Shown in pieces: positions 18,094-27,634 of a stretch of 64,000 bases of DNA. The DNA is from Clostridium brassicae. GTDB lineage: Bacteria > Bacillota > Clostridia > Clostridiales > Clostridiaceae. A model generated the notes under the pieces. The model was given only the letters and a program-made list of their open reading frames with translations, was not told where the DNA came from and searched no databases. Each line of letters starts with the position of its first letter. The stretch's first letter is position 1. The stretch lies in contig NZ_JAPQFJ010000007.1 in assembly GCF_026738875.1 (NCBI RefSeq), positions 1 through 64,000 on the forward strand, read 5' to 3'. The translations under genes were made by a program, and so were the position numbers.

Positions 18094-18462
18094 TTAAATA
18101 TTTACCCCCAACATACCAGATAAGGTACCTACTCCGAGGGCTAGTACTATTCTAAGTATACTAAAATTTGTAAGTGCAAAACCTCTTCCGTTAAGTACAG
18201 ACACGAGATAAATAATAATCATATAAATTAATGCTACCACCAATCCAACTAGCCAACCTTTTTTATTTATCTTTTTTACTGCATACATTGTTCCATACAT
18301 TACTCCAAGAGCAGTTATTACAACTTTATATACAGAATCAAATTTAGCATTTGTGTCTGTAAAAGAAGTTATCACTGCATATATTAACAATAATCCCAGT
18401 GTTAAAAAAAAACTTCTTACTATCCCTTCTCCTATAGGCATTATGCTACTATTATCGCCCAT
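18094..18462 (-). CDS. Small membrane protein of the TIGR04086 type
   Basis: A 122-residue hydrophobic protein with four predicted membrane segments (about 14-32, 42-60, 68-90 and 98-120) and a short charged region between TM2 and TM3. It matches the TIGR04086 family, small membrane proteins commonly found between yajC and the SCIFF genes in Clostridia. Function unknown. AGGAGGTG precedes the ATG, but that site is the 3' arm of an 11-bp stem, so translation may depend on unfolding. It lies in the yajC-to-scfA interval on the minus strand. Confidence 0.75.
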   Translation of the reverse strand: MGDNSSIMPIGEGIVRSFFLTLGLLLIYAVITSFTDTNAKFDSVYKVVITALGVMYGTMYAVKKINKKGWLVGLVVALIYMIIIYLVSVLNGRGFALTNFSILRIVLALGVGTLSGMLGVNI

Positions 18463-18463
18463 A

Positions 18464-18509
18464 AAAACACCTCCTATCTAGTAATATCTATGTGGATTGG
18501 AGGTGTTTT
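18464..18509 (-). promoter_or_regulatory. Hairpin serving as yajC terminator and RBS sequester
   Basis: Perfect 11-bp arms (aaaacacctcc 18464-18474 and ggaggtgtttt 18499-18509) enclose 24 nt. On the minus-strand transcript the 3' arm is GGAGGTGTTTT, which is both a terminator-like stem with T-run and the Shine-Dalgarno sequence of the next gene, whose ATG follows directly. Confidence 0.65.
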
Positions 18510-18518
18510 AGTACATTA

Positions 18519-18806
18519 TTATTTTTCTTCCTTTAATGCACTAGTAGTAGTAGCAATTCCATTCTTTGAAAGTTTAAATTTCACTTTATCTGGACCTGAT
18601 TCAATTATGATAAATTCATCTTGTATTCTTGTAATTTTCCCTATTATACCACCTCTTGTTATAACCTCATCGTTTACTCTTAATCCCTCTAACATGGAAT
18701 TGTATTGCTTTTTCCTCTTTTTATCAGGTAATATAATAAATATGTATAGTACCCCCATAAATAACACAAAAGGCAATATTAATGATATAATTGATTGTTG
18801 TGGCAT
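18519..18806 (-). CDS. yajC: Preprotein translocase accessory subunit YajC
   Basis: A 95-residue single-pass membrane protein with one TM at about residues 6-26, then the basic KKRKKQYNSM segment and the conserved VNDEVITRGGIIGKITRI block. YajC associates with SecDF in the Sec translocase. AAGGAGG precedes the ATG. It lies downstream of tgt, the usual queA-tgt-yajC-secDF order, here with TIGR04086-like, scfA and scfB genes inserted before secDF. Confidence 0.95.
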   Translation of the reverse strand: MPQQSIISLILPFVLFMGVLYIFIILPDKKRKKQYNSMLEGLRVNDEVITRGGIIGKITRIQDEFIIIESGPDKVKFKLSKNGIATTTSALKEEK

Positions 18807-18851
18807 AGTAAACCCTCCTTTTTACAAATCTTTATTCTTTTATTATTAATT

Positions 18852-19985
<1,134 letters not shown>

Positions 19986-20059
19986 TTATCTCCTTCCAAA
20001 TCAACTTTAAATAAGGTTGCATAATAAATTTATTAATAACCAGTCACTATATTAATTTT

Positions 20060-21085
20060 TTATTTTATAAACATAGCATCTCCAAAACTAAAAAATCTAT
20101 ATTTTTCTTGTACAGCAATGTTATAAGCATTCATCATAAGTTCTTTGCTTGAAAGAGCACTTACTAACATTAAAAGAGTAGATTGTGGCAAATGAAAATT
20201 TGTAATTAATGCATCTACTATTTTAAATTTATAACCAGGATATATAAAAATATCTGTCCATCCTGATTGTTCTTTAACTCTTCCATTTTCATCTCCTATA
20301 GTTTCTAAAGTTCTTGATGATGTAGTCCCAACAGCTATAACTCTTCCGCCCTTTTCTTTTGTTTCATTTATAGTAGTAGCTGTTTGTTTTGACATTGTAT
20401 AATACTCAGAATGCATATGATGTTCTTCTATAGTATCAACCTTTACAGGTCTAAAAGTTCCAAGTCCTACATGAAGGGTAAGAAAGCATATTTTAACGCC
20501 TTTTGATTTAATTTCATTTAATAACTCTTCTGTAAAGTGAAGACCTGCTGTTGGCGCTGCAGCAGAACCCACCTCTTTTGAATAAACAGTTTGATACCTT
20601 TCCTTGTCTTCTAACTTTTCAGTTATATATGGTGGAAGAGGCATTTGCCCTAGATTATCTAATACTTCTTCAAATATTCCTTCATATTCAAACTCAACAA
20701 TTCTGCTTCCGTCTTCTCCTTCTCCTTTAACTTCGGCCTTAAGCTCTCCTTGACCAAATTCAAATCTTGCTCCTATTTTAGCTCTTTTCCCAGGTTTAAC
20801 AAGGACTTCCCATTTATCTTTATCTATTCTCTTAAGAAGCAAGAATTCCATTTTGCCACCAGTACCTTCTTTTTGCCCAATTAACCTAGCTGGCAAAACT
20901 CTAGTATCATTTAATACTAGACAATCTCCTTCTTTTAAATAATCTACAATATTCTTAAACACTTTATGTTCAATTTCATTGGTCTTTCTATCAATTATCA
21001 TAAGCCTTGACTCATCTCTTTTTTCTGCTGGATGTTGTGCAATTAATTCCTCTGGTAAATAAAAATCAAAATCACTAACCTTCAC
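20060..21085 (-). CDS. queA: S-adenosylmethionine:tRNA ribosyltransferase-isomerase
   Basis: Transfers and isomerises the ribosyl part of SAM onto preQ1-tRNA to give epoxyqueuosine. Signatures include [19 protein letters not shown] at the start, the RLIGQKEG region, [12 protein letters not shown] and [12 protein letters not shown] near the end; 341 residues. The frame opens with GTG at 21094, but GTG at 21085 is preferred because AGAGGAG lies 8 nt before it and the protein then begins like its homologues. Cotranscribed with ruvAB and tgt in the usual order. Confidence 0.96.
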   Translation of the reverse strand: MKVSDFDFYLPEELIAQHPAEKRDESRLMIIDRKTNEIEHKVFKNIVDYLKEGDCLVLNDTRVLPARLIGQKEGTGGKMEFLLLKRIDKDKWEVLVKPGKRAKIGARFEFGQGELKAEVKGEGEDGSRIVEFEYEGIFEEVLDNLGQMPLPPYITEKLEDKERYQTVYSKEVGSAAAPTAGLHFTEELLNEIKSKGVKICFLTLHVGLGTFRPVKVDTIEEHHMHSEYYTMSKQTATTINETKEKGGRVIAVGTTSSRTLETIGDENGRVKEQSGWTDIFIYPGYKFKIVDALITNFHLPQSTLLMLVSALSSKELMMNAYNIAVQEKYRFFSFGDAMFIK

Positions 21086-21182
21086 TATGTCCACTCCTCT
21101 TGTGTAATTTTTATTTTTATACGATTTAACAAATATTTATCTTTAACTCTTAAAATTTGACCATTATATTAAATCAATATTT

Positions 21183-22181
21183 TTACTTTTCTACTTGCCT
21201 CTTTAAATGTTTATAAGCTTTTTCAGTAGCCTTTCTTCCCCTAGGCATCCTTATTATAAATCCTTTTTGAAGAAGATATGGTTCATAAACATCTTGCACT
21301 GTATCTAACTCTTCGCCTATAAAATAAGCTAAAGTTTCAAGTCCTACAGGCCCGCCCTTGAAATTATCAACTATTGCCTCTAATATTCTATTGTCTATTC
21401 TATCAAAACCTTGTTTATCTATTTCTAGTAATTCTAATGCTTTTTTTGAGGAAGAAAGATCAATTATTCCATCACCTTTTACTTCACAATAATCTCTAAC
21501 TCTCTTTAGAATTCTATTAGCTATTCTAGGTGTCCCTCTAGACCTTCTTGAAATTTCTGTTGCTGCATCTTCCTTTATTTCAATTCCTAATATTTTAGAA
21601 GATCTTATTACTATCTCCTTTAGTTCCTCTTCATCATAAAATTCCATAGGACTTAACACTCCAAACCTGTCTCTAAGAGGTGAAGTTAAAAGTCCTACTC
21701 TAGTCGTAGCTCCTATTAGTGTAAACTTAGGCAAATCTAATCTTATAGATTTTGCCGCCGCTCCTTTCCCTATTACTATATCTATAGCATTATCCTCCAT
21801 AGCAGGATATAGTATCTCCTCCACAGCCCTACTCAATCTATGAATTTCATCAATAAATAAAACATCAAAGTCATTGAGCCCTGTAAGAATCGCTGCTAAA
21901 TCCCCCGCTCTTTCTATAGCAGGCCCAGAAGTTATCTTTAAATTGCCGCCCATTTCTTTAGCAATTATATTTGCTAAAGTGGTTTTCCCAAGGCCAGGCG
22001 GTCCATAAAGAAGAACATGATCTAAAGACTCTCCTCTATTTTTTGCAGCCTCTATAAATATGCTAAGTTTTTCTTTTACTTTTTTTTGTCCTATATATTC
22101 ATTAAGGCTTTGAGGTCTCAAAGAATATTCAATATCTATATCTTCATTTTTATATGAAGCAGAAACTAGTCTATCCTCCAT
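21183..22181 (-). CDS. ruvB: Holliday junction branch migration helicase RuvB
   Basis: AAA+ motor that works with RuvA to migrate Holliday junctions during recombination. Walker [12 protein letters not shown], Walker [10 protein letters not shown], sensor-1 GATTR and the C-terminal winged helix with [11 protein letters not shown] are visible; 332 residues. A second ATG at 22181 is chosen over that at 22187 because GAGGGG lies directly against the first but 6 nt before the second. It starts about 10 nt after ruvA. Confidence 0.97.
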   Translation of the reverse strand: MEDRLVSASYKNEDIDIEYSLRPQSLNEYIGQKKVKEKLSIFIEAAKNRGESLDHVLLYGPPGLGKTTLANIIAKEMGGNLKITSGPAIERAGDLAAILTGLNDFDVLFIDEIHRLSRAVEEILYPAMEDNAIDIVIGKGAAAKSIRLDLPKFTLIGATTRVGLLTSPLRDRFGVLSPMEFYDEEELKEIVIRSSKILGIEIKEDAATEISRRSRGTPRIANRILKRVRDYCEVKGDGIIDLSSSKKALELLEIDKQGFDRIDNRILEAIVDNFKGGPVGLETLAYFIGEELDTVQDVYEPYLLQKGFIIRMPRGRKATEKAYKHLKRQVEK

Positions 22182-22191
22182 ATACATCCCC

Positions 22192-22788
22192 TCAATTCAT
22201 TAAATGTTTTAAACTATTTTTAATTATATCTTCCAAAGAATCATTAACATTAGCAAGTTTAAGCGCAGCTTTTGCCTCTTTTTCTGAAAATCCCAAAGAA
22301 ATAAGAGCTTGAAGTGCTTCTGCTAAATTCTTTTCTATAGAATCTGATATATTTACTAAGTTTTCTTCATCCAATTGTTCATCTGCAATAGCAATCTTAT
22401 CTTTTAGTTCTAAAATTATTCTTTGAGCAATTTTTTTGCCTATGCCTGGAGCTTTTGTTAACATTCCATAATCACTAGAAACTATAGATATTTTTAAATT
22501 ATTAACACTACTTATAGAAAGTAATGAGAGTGCCGCTTTAGCTCCAACTCCATTTATAGTTAACAGAAGATTAAACATTTCTCTTTCTTCTTCTGTTAGG
22601 AATCCGTACAATCCAATAAAATCTTCTCTAACTATTTGTTCTATATAAAGCTTTACTTCTTCGCTTTTATTTGGCATCTGTGACATAGTACTTCCTGAAG
22701 TATATATTTTATAAGCAATATTATTGTTTTCAATTATTATGTACTCTTTTTTTATACCAACATATTTACCTTTCATATATTCATACAA
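22192..22788 (-). CDS. ruvA: Holliday junction DNA-binding protein RuvA
   Basis: Forms the tetramer that holds Holliday junctions for RuvB. An N-terminal OB fold (about 1-63), helix-hairpin-helix motifs ([11 protein letters not shown] and [16 protein letters not shown]) and a C-terminal UBA-like domain that contacts RuvB are all present; 198 residues. The start is TTG with AGGAA about 7 nt upstream, giving the usual MYEY beginning; an in-frame ATG four codons later is an alternative. First gene of the ruvAB-queA-tgt group. Confidence 0.96.
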   Translation of the reverse strand: MYEYMKGKYVGIKKEYIIIENNNIAYKIYTSGSTMSQMPNKSEEVKLYIEQIVREDFIGLYGFLTEEEREMFNLLLTINGVGAKAALSLLSISSVNNLKISIVSSDYGMLTKAPGIGKKIAQRIILELKDKIAIADEQLDEENLVNISDSIEKNLAEALQALISLGFSEKEAKAALKLANVNDSLEDIIKNSLKHLMN

Positions 22789-22888
22789 AGTTTATTCCTC
22801 CAAAGCTCATTTTTGTTAGACTCTGTTTTTTTTTAATATTGTTTAAAATTATAAACACTCAATGATTTTTTAAAATATTTTCTACTTT

Positions 22889-22966
22889 TTAATCATATAA
22901 TACTTTACCATTTAAATCTAAAATTATCAAGAATACATTATCTTCAGTAGTATGTCCCAATCCCAT
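22889..22966 (-). pseudogene. Possible coding remnant between the BofC-like gene and ruvA
   Basis: An open stretch of about 25 codons starts ATG GGA and has protein-like composition, with GLGHTTEDN followed by an ILDLNGKVLYD segment. No ribosome binding site precedes it, and in-frame stops lie further upstream. It may be the decayed end of a gene or chance. The rest of the 245-bp gap shows nothing else. Confidence 0.25.
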
Positions 22967-23014
22967 ACATCTTAGAATAAAGTATTGTTAGAACCATACA
23001 CCAAAAGTATGTTA

Positions 23015-23055
23015 AAAAAAATATGAAATGCTTTATTCTGGCATTTCATATTTTA
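23015..23055 (-). terminator. Terminator of the BofC-like gene
   Basis: A stem with arms aaatatgaaatgc and gcatttcatattt is followed by a run of Ts on the minus strand. The stem contains the last codons, and the TAA of the gene lies in its loop. Confidence 0.8.
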
Positions 23056-23671
23056 TATCAAAATCTTTTATGCTATCATTTAATTCTACATTGCTTTTAT
23101 ACTGTATAGATTTATCACCTTTTACAATGTTTTTTATATCTTCTGGTCTTAAACTTTGCAATTTAGTTCCTGTTCCCTGTCTTTCTATTATATTGCCTTT
23201 CTCGTCAAATATACTTCCTTTTTCATTAGCATGAGCTATTACTATTTCGTTATTTTCAGTCATTAAAACATATGCCTTAGGATTATAAACTAAAGGCTTT
23301 CTTATCATTTGAACAGTTTCGTTATTAATGTCTTTAAGAATATATCCTTCATCTTTATATTTTTGTTCTAGTTCATTTCCTTTTTTACCTACTATACCTT
23401 CATCAGAAGCTTTTTTTCTTCTTTCTACTATATATTTGCTTCCATTATTTGAATCACACTGCATTTGAAAAACAACTTCAGCATTTTCAGAAACTACTTT
23501 ATTTAAAGCCTTGTCACTGACTGTCTTAGGCACATTAACATCCATACTTGACTCGTAACTATTATTATTTATATTTTTTTCAGCTTTACTTAATCCTATA
23601 GTATATCCTAATAAAAAAGTAAAACATATCAAACAAATAATTTCTATTGCATATATTTTCTTTTTTTCCAT
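23033..23671 (-). CDS. BofC-like exported sporulation protein
   Basis: A 212-residue protein with one N-terminal membrane anchor or signal (about residues 6-25) and an otherwise soluble, extracytoplasmic body ending in an Asp/Glu-rich tail. Position next to ruvAB matches bofC of Bacillus, whose product modulates SigK-checkpoint signalling, and the C-terminal half (VYNPKAYVLMTENNEIVIAH) has the short beta-strand pattern of BofC C-terminal domains. The assignment rests mainly on synteny and is tentative. The terminator overlaps the stop codon. Confidence 0.55.
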   Translation of the reverse strand: MEKKKIYAIEIICLICFTFLLGYTIGLSKAEKNINNNSYESSMDVNVPKTVSDKALNKVVSENAEVVFQMQCDSNNGSKYIVERRKKASDEGIVGKKGNELEQKYKDEGYILKDINNETVQMIRKPLVYNPKAYVLMTENNEIVIAHANEKGSIFDEKGNIIERQGTGTKLQSLRPEDIKNIVKGDKSIQYKSNVELNDSIKDFDIKYEMPE

Positions 23672-23764
23672 AATATCACTCCTTTGTCCTTTATCGATAT
23701 TATGGTCAAGTATTTATTTATTTATTCACTTTATAACTATTTTTTCCTTTGCATTTGTCAGAAA

Positions 23765-23797
23765 AAGGTTGTTGACGTTTTATTCATCAACAACCTT
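23765..23797 (-). terminator. Terminator of the ADP-ribosyltransferase-like gene
   Basis: Perfect 11-bp arms (aaggttgttga / tcaacaacctt) are followed by TTTTTCTG on the minus strand, about 20 nt after the stop codon at 23817. Confidence 0.85.
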
Positions 23798-23816
23798 ATA
23801 TATATTCCAACTTATC

Positions 23817-24401
23817 TTAGTAATTTAATTTTAGTAATGGTAAATTATACACTCTTTCTATACTATCTTGCTTATTAACAAGATAGCATAATACTTCACT
23901 TTCTTTTCTATCATTAAATATTCCTAAAACATTAGAATAAAAAACTCTTCCTATTAATATAGTTGGATTTTTAGTTTGAAGTCTAACCCCACAGCCATTT
24001 GCAAATTTTTTAGCTATTTCTTTATCTGTAGTCCAACTCATTCCGTACCAACCCTCATTTAATTCATGTGCTCCCCTATAAACTTTTATAAATCCTTCAT
24101 CATCTATAATTAATTTATTTTGTACTTCCAATTCTATATCAACATTTGCTAATTTAATCCATTTCTTAATACTATCTCTGTCAAATTCTGAATGATATGA
24201 GTCTATACTATCCCACCATTTATAAAACACATAATATTTTAATTCTTCTGGACACATACTAGTCTTTTCCAATAATTCATATAATAACTTTCCTCTACTC
24301 CATGAATCTGCCAATACAAGTTTATCATCTATTTTTTTTAATATATCCTTATATCTATCTTTCATTTTATTTTTATATTCTTCTAATGATAATTTAATCA
24401 T
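23817..24401 (-). CDS. Uncharacterised protein resembling ADP-ribosyltransferase folds
   Basis: Not firmly recognised. The 194-residue soluble protein has a charged helical N-terminal half and a C-terminal half with features of R-S-E mono-ADP-ribosyltransferases: an Arg strand (IKVYRGAHE), an S-x-T strand (GMSWTTDKEIAKKFA) and an E-x-E (RKESEVLC). The order and spacing fit, but no close family can be named. The ATG at 24401 is chosen over 24416 because GGAGG lies 8 nt before it. It stands alone with its own terminator, next to gene-free, palindrome-rich DNA, suggesting an accessory gene. No antitoxin or immunity gene is seen beside it. Confidence 0.55.
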   Translation of the reverse strand: MIKLSLEEYKNKMKDRYKDILKKIDDKLVLADSWSRGKLLYELLEKTSMCPEELKYYVFYKWWDSIDSYHSEFDRDSIKKWIKLANVDIELEVQNKLIIDDEGFIKVYRGAHELNEGWYGMSWTTDKEIAKKFANGCGVRLQTKNPTILIGRVFYSNVLGIFNDRKESEVLCYLVNKQDSIERVYNLPLLKLNY

Positions 24402-24749
24402 TTCATGATCCTCCATTATCTATATATCACAAAATTCATCATACCCTATACTAATTTTTATTTAGTTTTTATGATCAAGCATAAAAATATACTTTAATTA
24501 TTGAAATGTGTTTTTATCAATATCAAAAATATATAAATTCTTTTGTTAAAATTTTTTCATCTTAAATTAATTTAACACCATTATTATATTTTTTATCTTC
24601 TTATTTTGTTAACTTTTTTCTCTTTCCTAAATTATCTTTAGATTTATGGTTATGTTTTAAAAGAGGTTTTATTGTTTAACTTTTTTAAAACTTACTTTAA
24701 TATTTCTAAGACTATGTTTTAAATTATTGAGTTCATTATAATAAAAATT

Positions 24750-24862
24750 TACGATTCTCATTTAGTTTATAGAATTTAGTGTTAAGAAATTTCATTGTTT
24801 GAGTTATTTCAGTTATGAAATTTTAGCAATATTACTTAAACTAAATTTAGAATTACTTTTGA
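24750..24862. repeat. Extended imperfect inverted repeat
   Basis: The left arm (attctcatttagtttat ... agaaatttcat) pairs with the right arm (atgaaatttt ... taaactaaatttagaat) around a short loop. The size and shape are those of a degraded palindromic element. No second copy was noticed in the window. Confidence 0.4.
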
Positions 24863-24953
24863 AATTATACGGAACCAACAATTTATTAAAATATAACCAA
24901 ACTTATTTATATGTAATATCGAATTTTTTTATTAAATCTGTAATCATATAAGA

Positions 24954-24991
24954 AACCACTTTCAATATAAATATTTATATTGAAAGTGGTT
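24954..24991. repeat. Perfect 38-bp palindrome
   Basis: Every base of aaccactttcaatataaat is matched by its complement in the adjoining half, with no spacer. It lies about 140 nt after the stop of the DnaA-domain gene and may act as its terminator, but the following T-run is weak. Confidence 0.8.
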
Positions 24992-25131
24992 AAATTTAAG
25001 TATAACAATATTTTAAAGTTTTTCTTATTAAATTCTAAATTCTCTTTTTTCATATCTACATTTAATATAATTCTTTATAAAACATAATCCTGAAGTTTAT
25101 CCAATTAAACAAGCACAAATTATCTATTGTA

Positions 25132-25722
25132 TTAATTCTCATTATTTTCATCTTCTAAGTTATCCCATTTAATATTAATTGCTTTCTTGTACTCTCCAAA
25201 ATCCGCTATTTTAGTTAAAAATCCTAATTTTTCAAGTTCTTTAGCTACATTTTCTATAACATTACATTCTTCTATATTGTTACATAGATAACTTGTAGAA
25301 TAGTCACCTTTTCCAGCCATCATTTCTACAGTTTCTAGTATTTTTTTTAGTGCTTTTTCCGTTTCTTTTTTTATATCTATTAATTCCTCATTCTTTTTAT
25401 CTGCTAACTCTTTCATTTTTTCCGCTGTTTTATATTCAGATTCTTCTTTTTTATTCTGTTTTGAATCTGTATTTTCATCAGTCATAATTATAATTTTATC
25501 ATAGCTAAATTCATCTTTAAACTTTTGATAAGCTGTATTAAATAACTCTAAATACCGCTCCTCAATTATGGCTTTTTCAAATTCATTTTCAACTGGAATT
25601 ACAATATTGTTTTCTTGTACATAAGCATTTTCTACATATTTACACCATGTATTGTACGATGTTTCGGGAATTTTATCTTTTATTAAGTCAGTGACTTCAA
25701 CATTTATTTCTTTAATATTCAT
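25132..25722 (-). CDS. Stand-alone DnaA domain-I protein
   Basis: A 196-residue protein whose first 70 residues match the N-terminal domain of the initiator DnaA: IPETSYNTWCKYV, the IVIPVENEFEKAIIEERY strand-helix and the FNTAYQKF helix. There is no AAA+ or DNA-binding domain. A Lys/Glu-rich coiled region (about 85-135) follows, then a small C-terminal domain with GDYSTSYLCNNIEEC. In DnaA this domain mediates self-association and contacts with DnaB and regulators, so a DnaA partner or inhibitor role is possible but inferred. AGGAGG precedes the ATG. Isolated gene. Confidence 0.75.
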   Translation of the reverse strand: MNIKEINVEVTDLIKDKIPETSYNTWCKYVENAYVQENNIVIPVENEFEKAIIEERYLELFNTAYQKFKDEFSYDKIIIMTDENTDSKQNKKEESEYKTAEKMKELADKKNEELIDIKKETEKALKKILETVEMMAGKGDYSTSYLCNNIEECNVIENVAKELEKLGFLTKIADFGEYKKAINIKWDNLEDENNEN

Positions 25723-25843
25723 ACTTACTTTCCTCCTAATTACCTTTAAAAGATAATTTTAACATTTAGCAGTTTTTAAAAAAGCAATAGAAAGTTTTAT
25801 TATTAATATATCCTATGATTAAGCAATTTATTAAATTTTATTT

Positions 25844-25894
25844 ACAAAACAAAAACACCTTTTGTAAAAGTATAATATACTTTTACAAAAGGTG
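25844..25894 (-). terminator. yebC terminator
   Basis: A 39-bp near-perfect palindrome (25856-25894, single central base) is followed on the minus strand by TTTTTGTTTTG. It lies about 100 nt after the yebC stop. Confidence 0.8.
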
Positions 25895-25990
25895 GTTATA
25901 TTGCTTAACAATTTGTTATGGTCTTTGTTAAGTATTTTTTTAACTCTTAAATTTTTGAGATTAAAAAGTTTTTACCTAGTCCTAAACCCT

Positions 25991-26731
25991 TTAACCTTCC
26001 CATCCTTCTGGGAACTCGGCATTGTGGTAAACATCTTGAACGTCATCATCATCTTCAAGCATATCTATAAGCTTTTGAACTTTTGGAGCTGTTTCCATAT
26101 CTAAAGAAGTCATCATATCTGGTATCATAGTAACTTCTGCTTGTGCAAACTCATAACCTGCTTTTTCTAACTCTTCACGTACAGTTGAAAACTCAGCAGG
26201 GTCAGTTATGATTTCAAATACTTCATCTTCTGTATTGAAATCTTCTGCTCCAGCCTCTAATGCAATCATCATTAATTCATCTTCATCAATACTATCTGTT
26301 TTTTCTATAACTATTTCACCTTTTTTCTGGAACATGTATGAAACACAACCTGTTGCACCAAGATTTCCGCCGTACTTATCAAATAAGTGTCTAACACTTG
26401 CTGCACTTCTATTTCTATTATCTGTAAGAGTTTTTACCATTACAGCTACTCCAGCAGGTGCATATCCTTCATATACTATCTCTTCATAGCTAATTCCTTC
26501 AAGTTCACCTGCACCTTTTTTTATTGCTCTATCAATAGTATCATTTGGCATATTTGCAGCTCTTGCCTTTGCAACAACATCTCTAAGCTTAGCATTTGAA
26601 TCTAAGTTAGAGCCACCTTCTCTAGATGCAATCATAAGTTCTCTTCCTATTTTTGTAAATATCTTTCCTCTTTTAGCATCTACCTTACCTTTTTTAGCTT
26701 GTATATTATGCCATTTAGAATGTCCTGACAT
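25991..26731 (-). CDS. yebC: YebC/TACO1-family protein
   Basis: Conserved three-domain protein of the YebC/PmpR/TACO1 family, variously described as a transcription regulator and, more recently, as relieving ribosome stalling at proline-rich stretches. The [16 protein letters not shown] start, the GRELMIA segment, the acidic [14 protein letters not shown] block and length of 246 residues are diagnostic. The frame opens with TTG at 26737, but the ATG at 26731 with AGGGGGA 8 nt upstream is chosen. Monocistronic. Confidence 0.95.
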   Translation of the reverse strand: MSGHSKWHNIQAKKGKVDAKRGKIFTKIGRELMIASREGGSNLDSNAKLRDVVAKARAANMPNDTIDRAIKKGAGELEGISYEEIVYEGYAPAGVAVMVKTLTDNRNRSAASVRHLFDKYGGNLGATGCVSYMFQKKGEIVIEKTDSIDEDELMMIALEAGAEDFNTEDEVFEIITDPAEFSTVREELEKAGYEFAQAEVTMIPDMMTSLDMETAPKVQKLIDMLEDDDDVQDVYHNAEFPEGWEG

Positions 26732-26982
26732 AAACAAATTCCCCCTAACTCTTTCGTATATTAACTATTGAAACTAGGCCGCTCTATAATCTATGTTAAT
26801 AAATAAATTATTTAACAGCTTAAATATGTAAAAATTTATTTTAAAAATATACTGTTTAGTTTTCTATGCTTTAAATAACTGCCGATAACAAATAAAAATC
26901 AACATCTTCTTAAAACACAGCATTTAACTTAAAAACCGATTAATATTATAACACATAAGAATATTTCATTTCAAATCGTTTG

Positions 26983-27633
26983 TTAAATCTCCTCTTCAAA
27001 TAACCTAGTTTCTAATTTAAAATAAAATTTCTTATCATCTAATTTAAATTCACACTTTCCTGCTGTTATTTCTACTATTTTGGACTTTATATTTTCTATA
27101 TTATCTACTGGAGATAATATTTTTAAACATACCTTATCAGTATACTCTGTATCCTCAATATACCACTCATTTTGACTACATACATATTGTACTTTTCCAA
27201 GTAAATCATAGTCTATTTTAATATGTATTTGGCATCCTTCAACCTTTTCAACTACACCAGCCTCATCTATGGCAGTAGAAGCCCCTTTAGAATAGGCTCT
27301 AACAAGTCCTCCAGTTCCAAGAAGTATTCCTCCAAAATATCTAGTAACAACAAGTACTACATCAGTTATACCTTTTTTCTTTATTACATCTAACATAGGT
27401 ACTCCTGCTGTTCCCTGAGGTTCTCCATCATCAGTATAACGTTGAATTCCCATGTTTTCGCCAATTACATAAGCGTATACGTTGTGTGTAGCTTCCCTGT
27501 GCTCAGCTTTTATTTTATCTATAAACTCTCTAGCTTCACTTTCTGTATATACCCTTTTTGCATGTCCAATAAATGTAGACTTTCTTTCCTCAAATTCAGA
27601 AACAGCTTCACTTTTTATTGTGAAATAACTCAT
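26983..27633 (-). CDS. yigZ: YigZ/IMPACT-family protein
   Basis: A 216-residue cytoplasmic protein of the YigZ/YvyE family, related to eukaryotic IMPACT. The N-terminal UPF0029 domain includes FIGHAKRV, HNVYAYVIG, DDGEPQGTAG and the VTRYFGGILLGTGGLVRAY signature, and a C-terminal ferredoxin-like domain follows. The biological role is unsettled. Its ribosome binding site GGGGTGG overlaps the end of the HEAT-repeat gene and the ATG lies one base after that gene's stop, so the two are translationally coupled. Confidence 0.92.
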   Translation of the reverse strand: MSYFTIKSEAVSEFEERKSTFIGHAKRVYTESEAREFIDKIKAEHREATHNVYAYVIGENMGIQRYTDDGEPQGTAGVPMLDVIKKKGITDVVLVVTRYFGGILLGTGGLVRAYSKGASTAIDEAGVVEKVEGCQIHIKIDYDLLGKVQYVCSQNEWYIEDTEYTDKVCLKILSPVDNIENIKSKIVEITAGKCEFKLDDKKFYFKLETRLFEEEI

Positions 27634-27634
27634 A

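Larger units (their letters stand above)
24417..25131. other. Gene-free AT-rich interval with palindromes
   Basis: About 715 bp without a credible coding frame on either strand. It holds an extended imperfect inverted repeat at about 24750-24862 and a perfect 38-bp palindrome at 24954-24991. The rest is very AT-rich with no recognisable RNA gene. It may be the site of an old insertion or deletion. Confidence 0.6.

Noticed and set aside
25892-26104. 70-residue plus-strand frame over the yebC 3' end
   Set aside because: It begins within the terminator palindrome and runs antisense to yebC.
26732-26982. Small gene or RNA between yebC and the YigZ gene
   Set aside because: No coding frame with a start and ribosome binding site, and no stable hairpin was seen on either strand.
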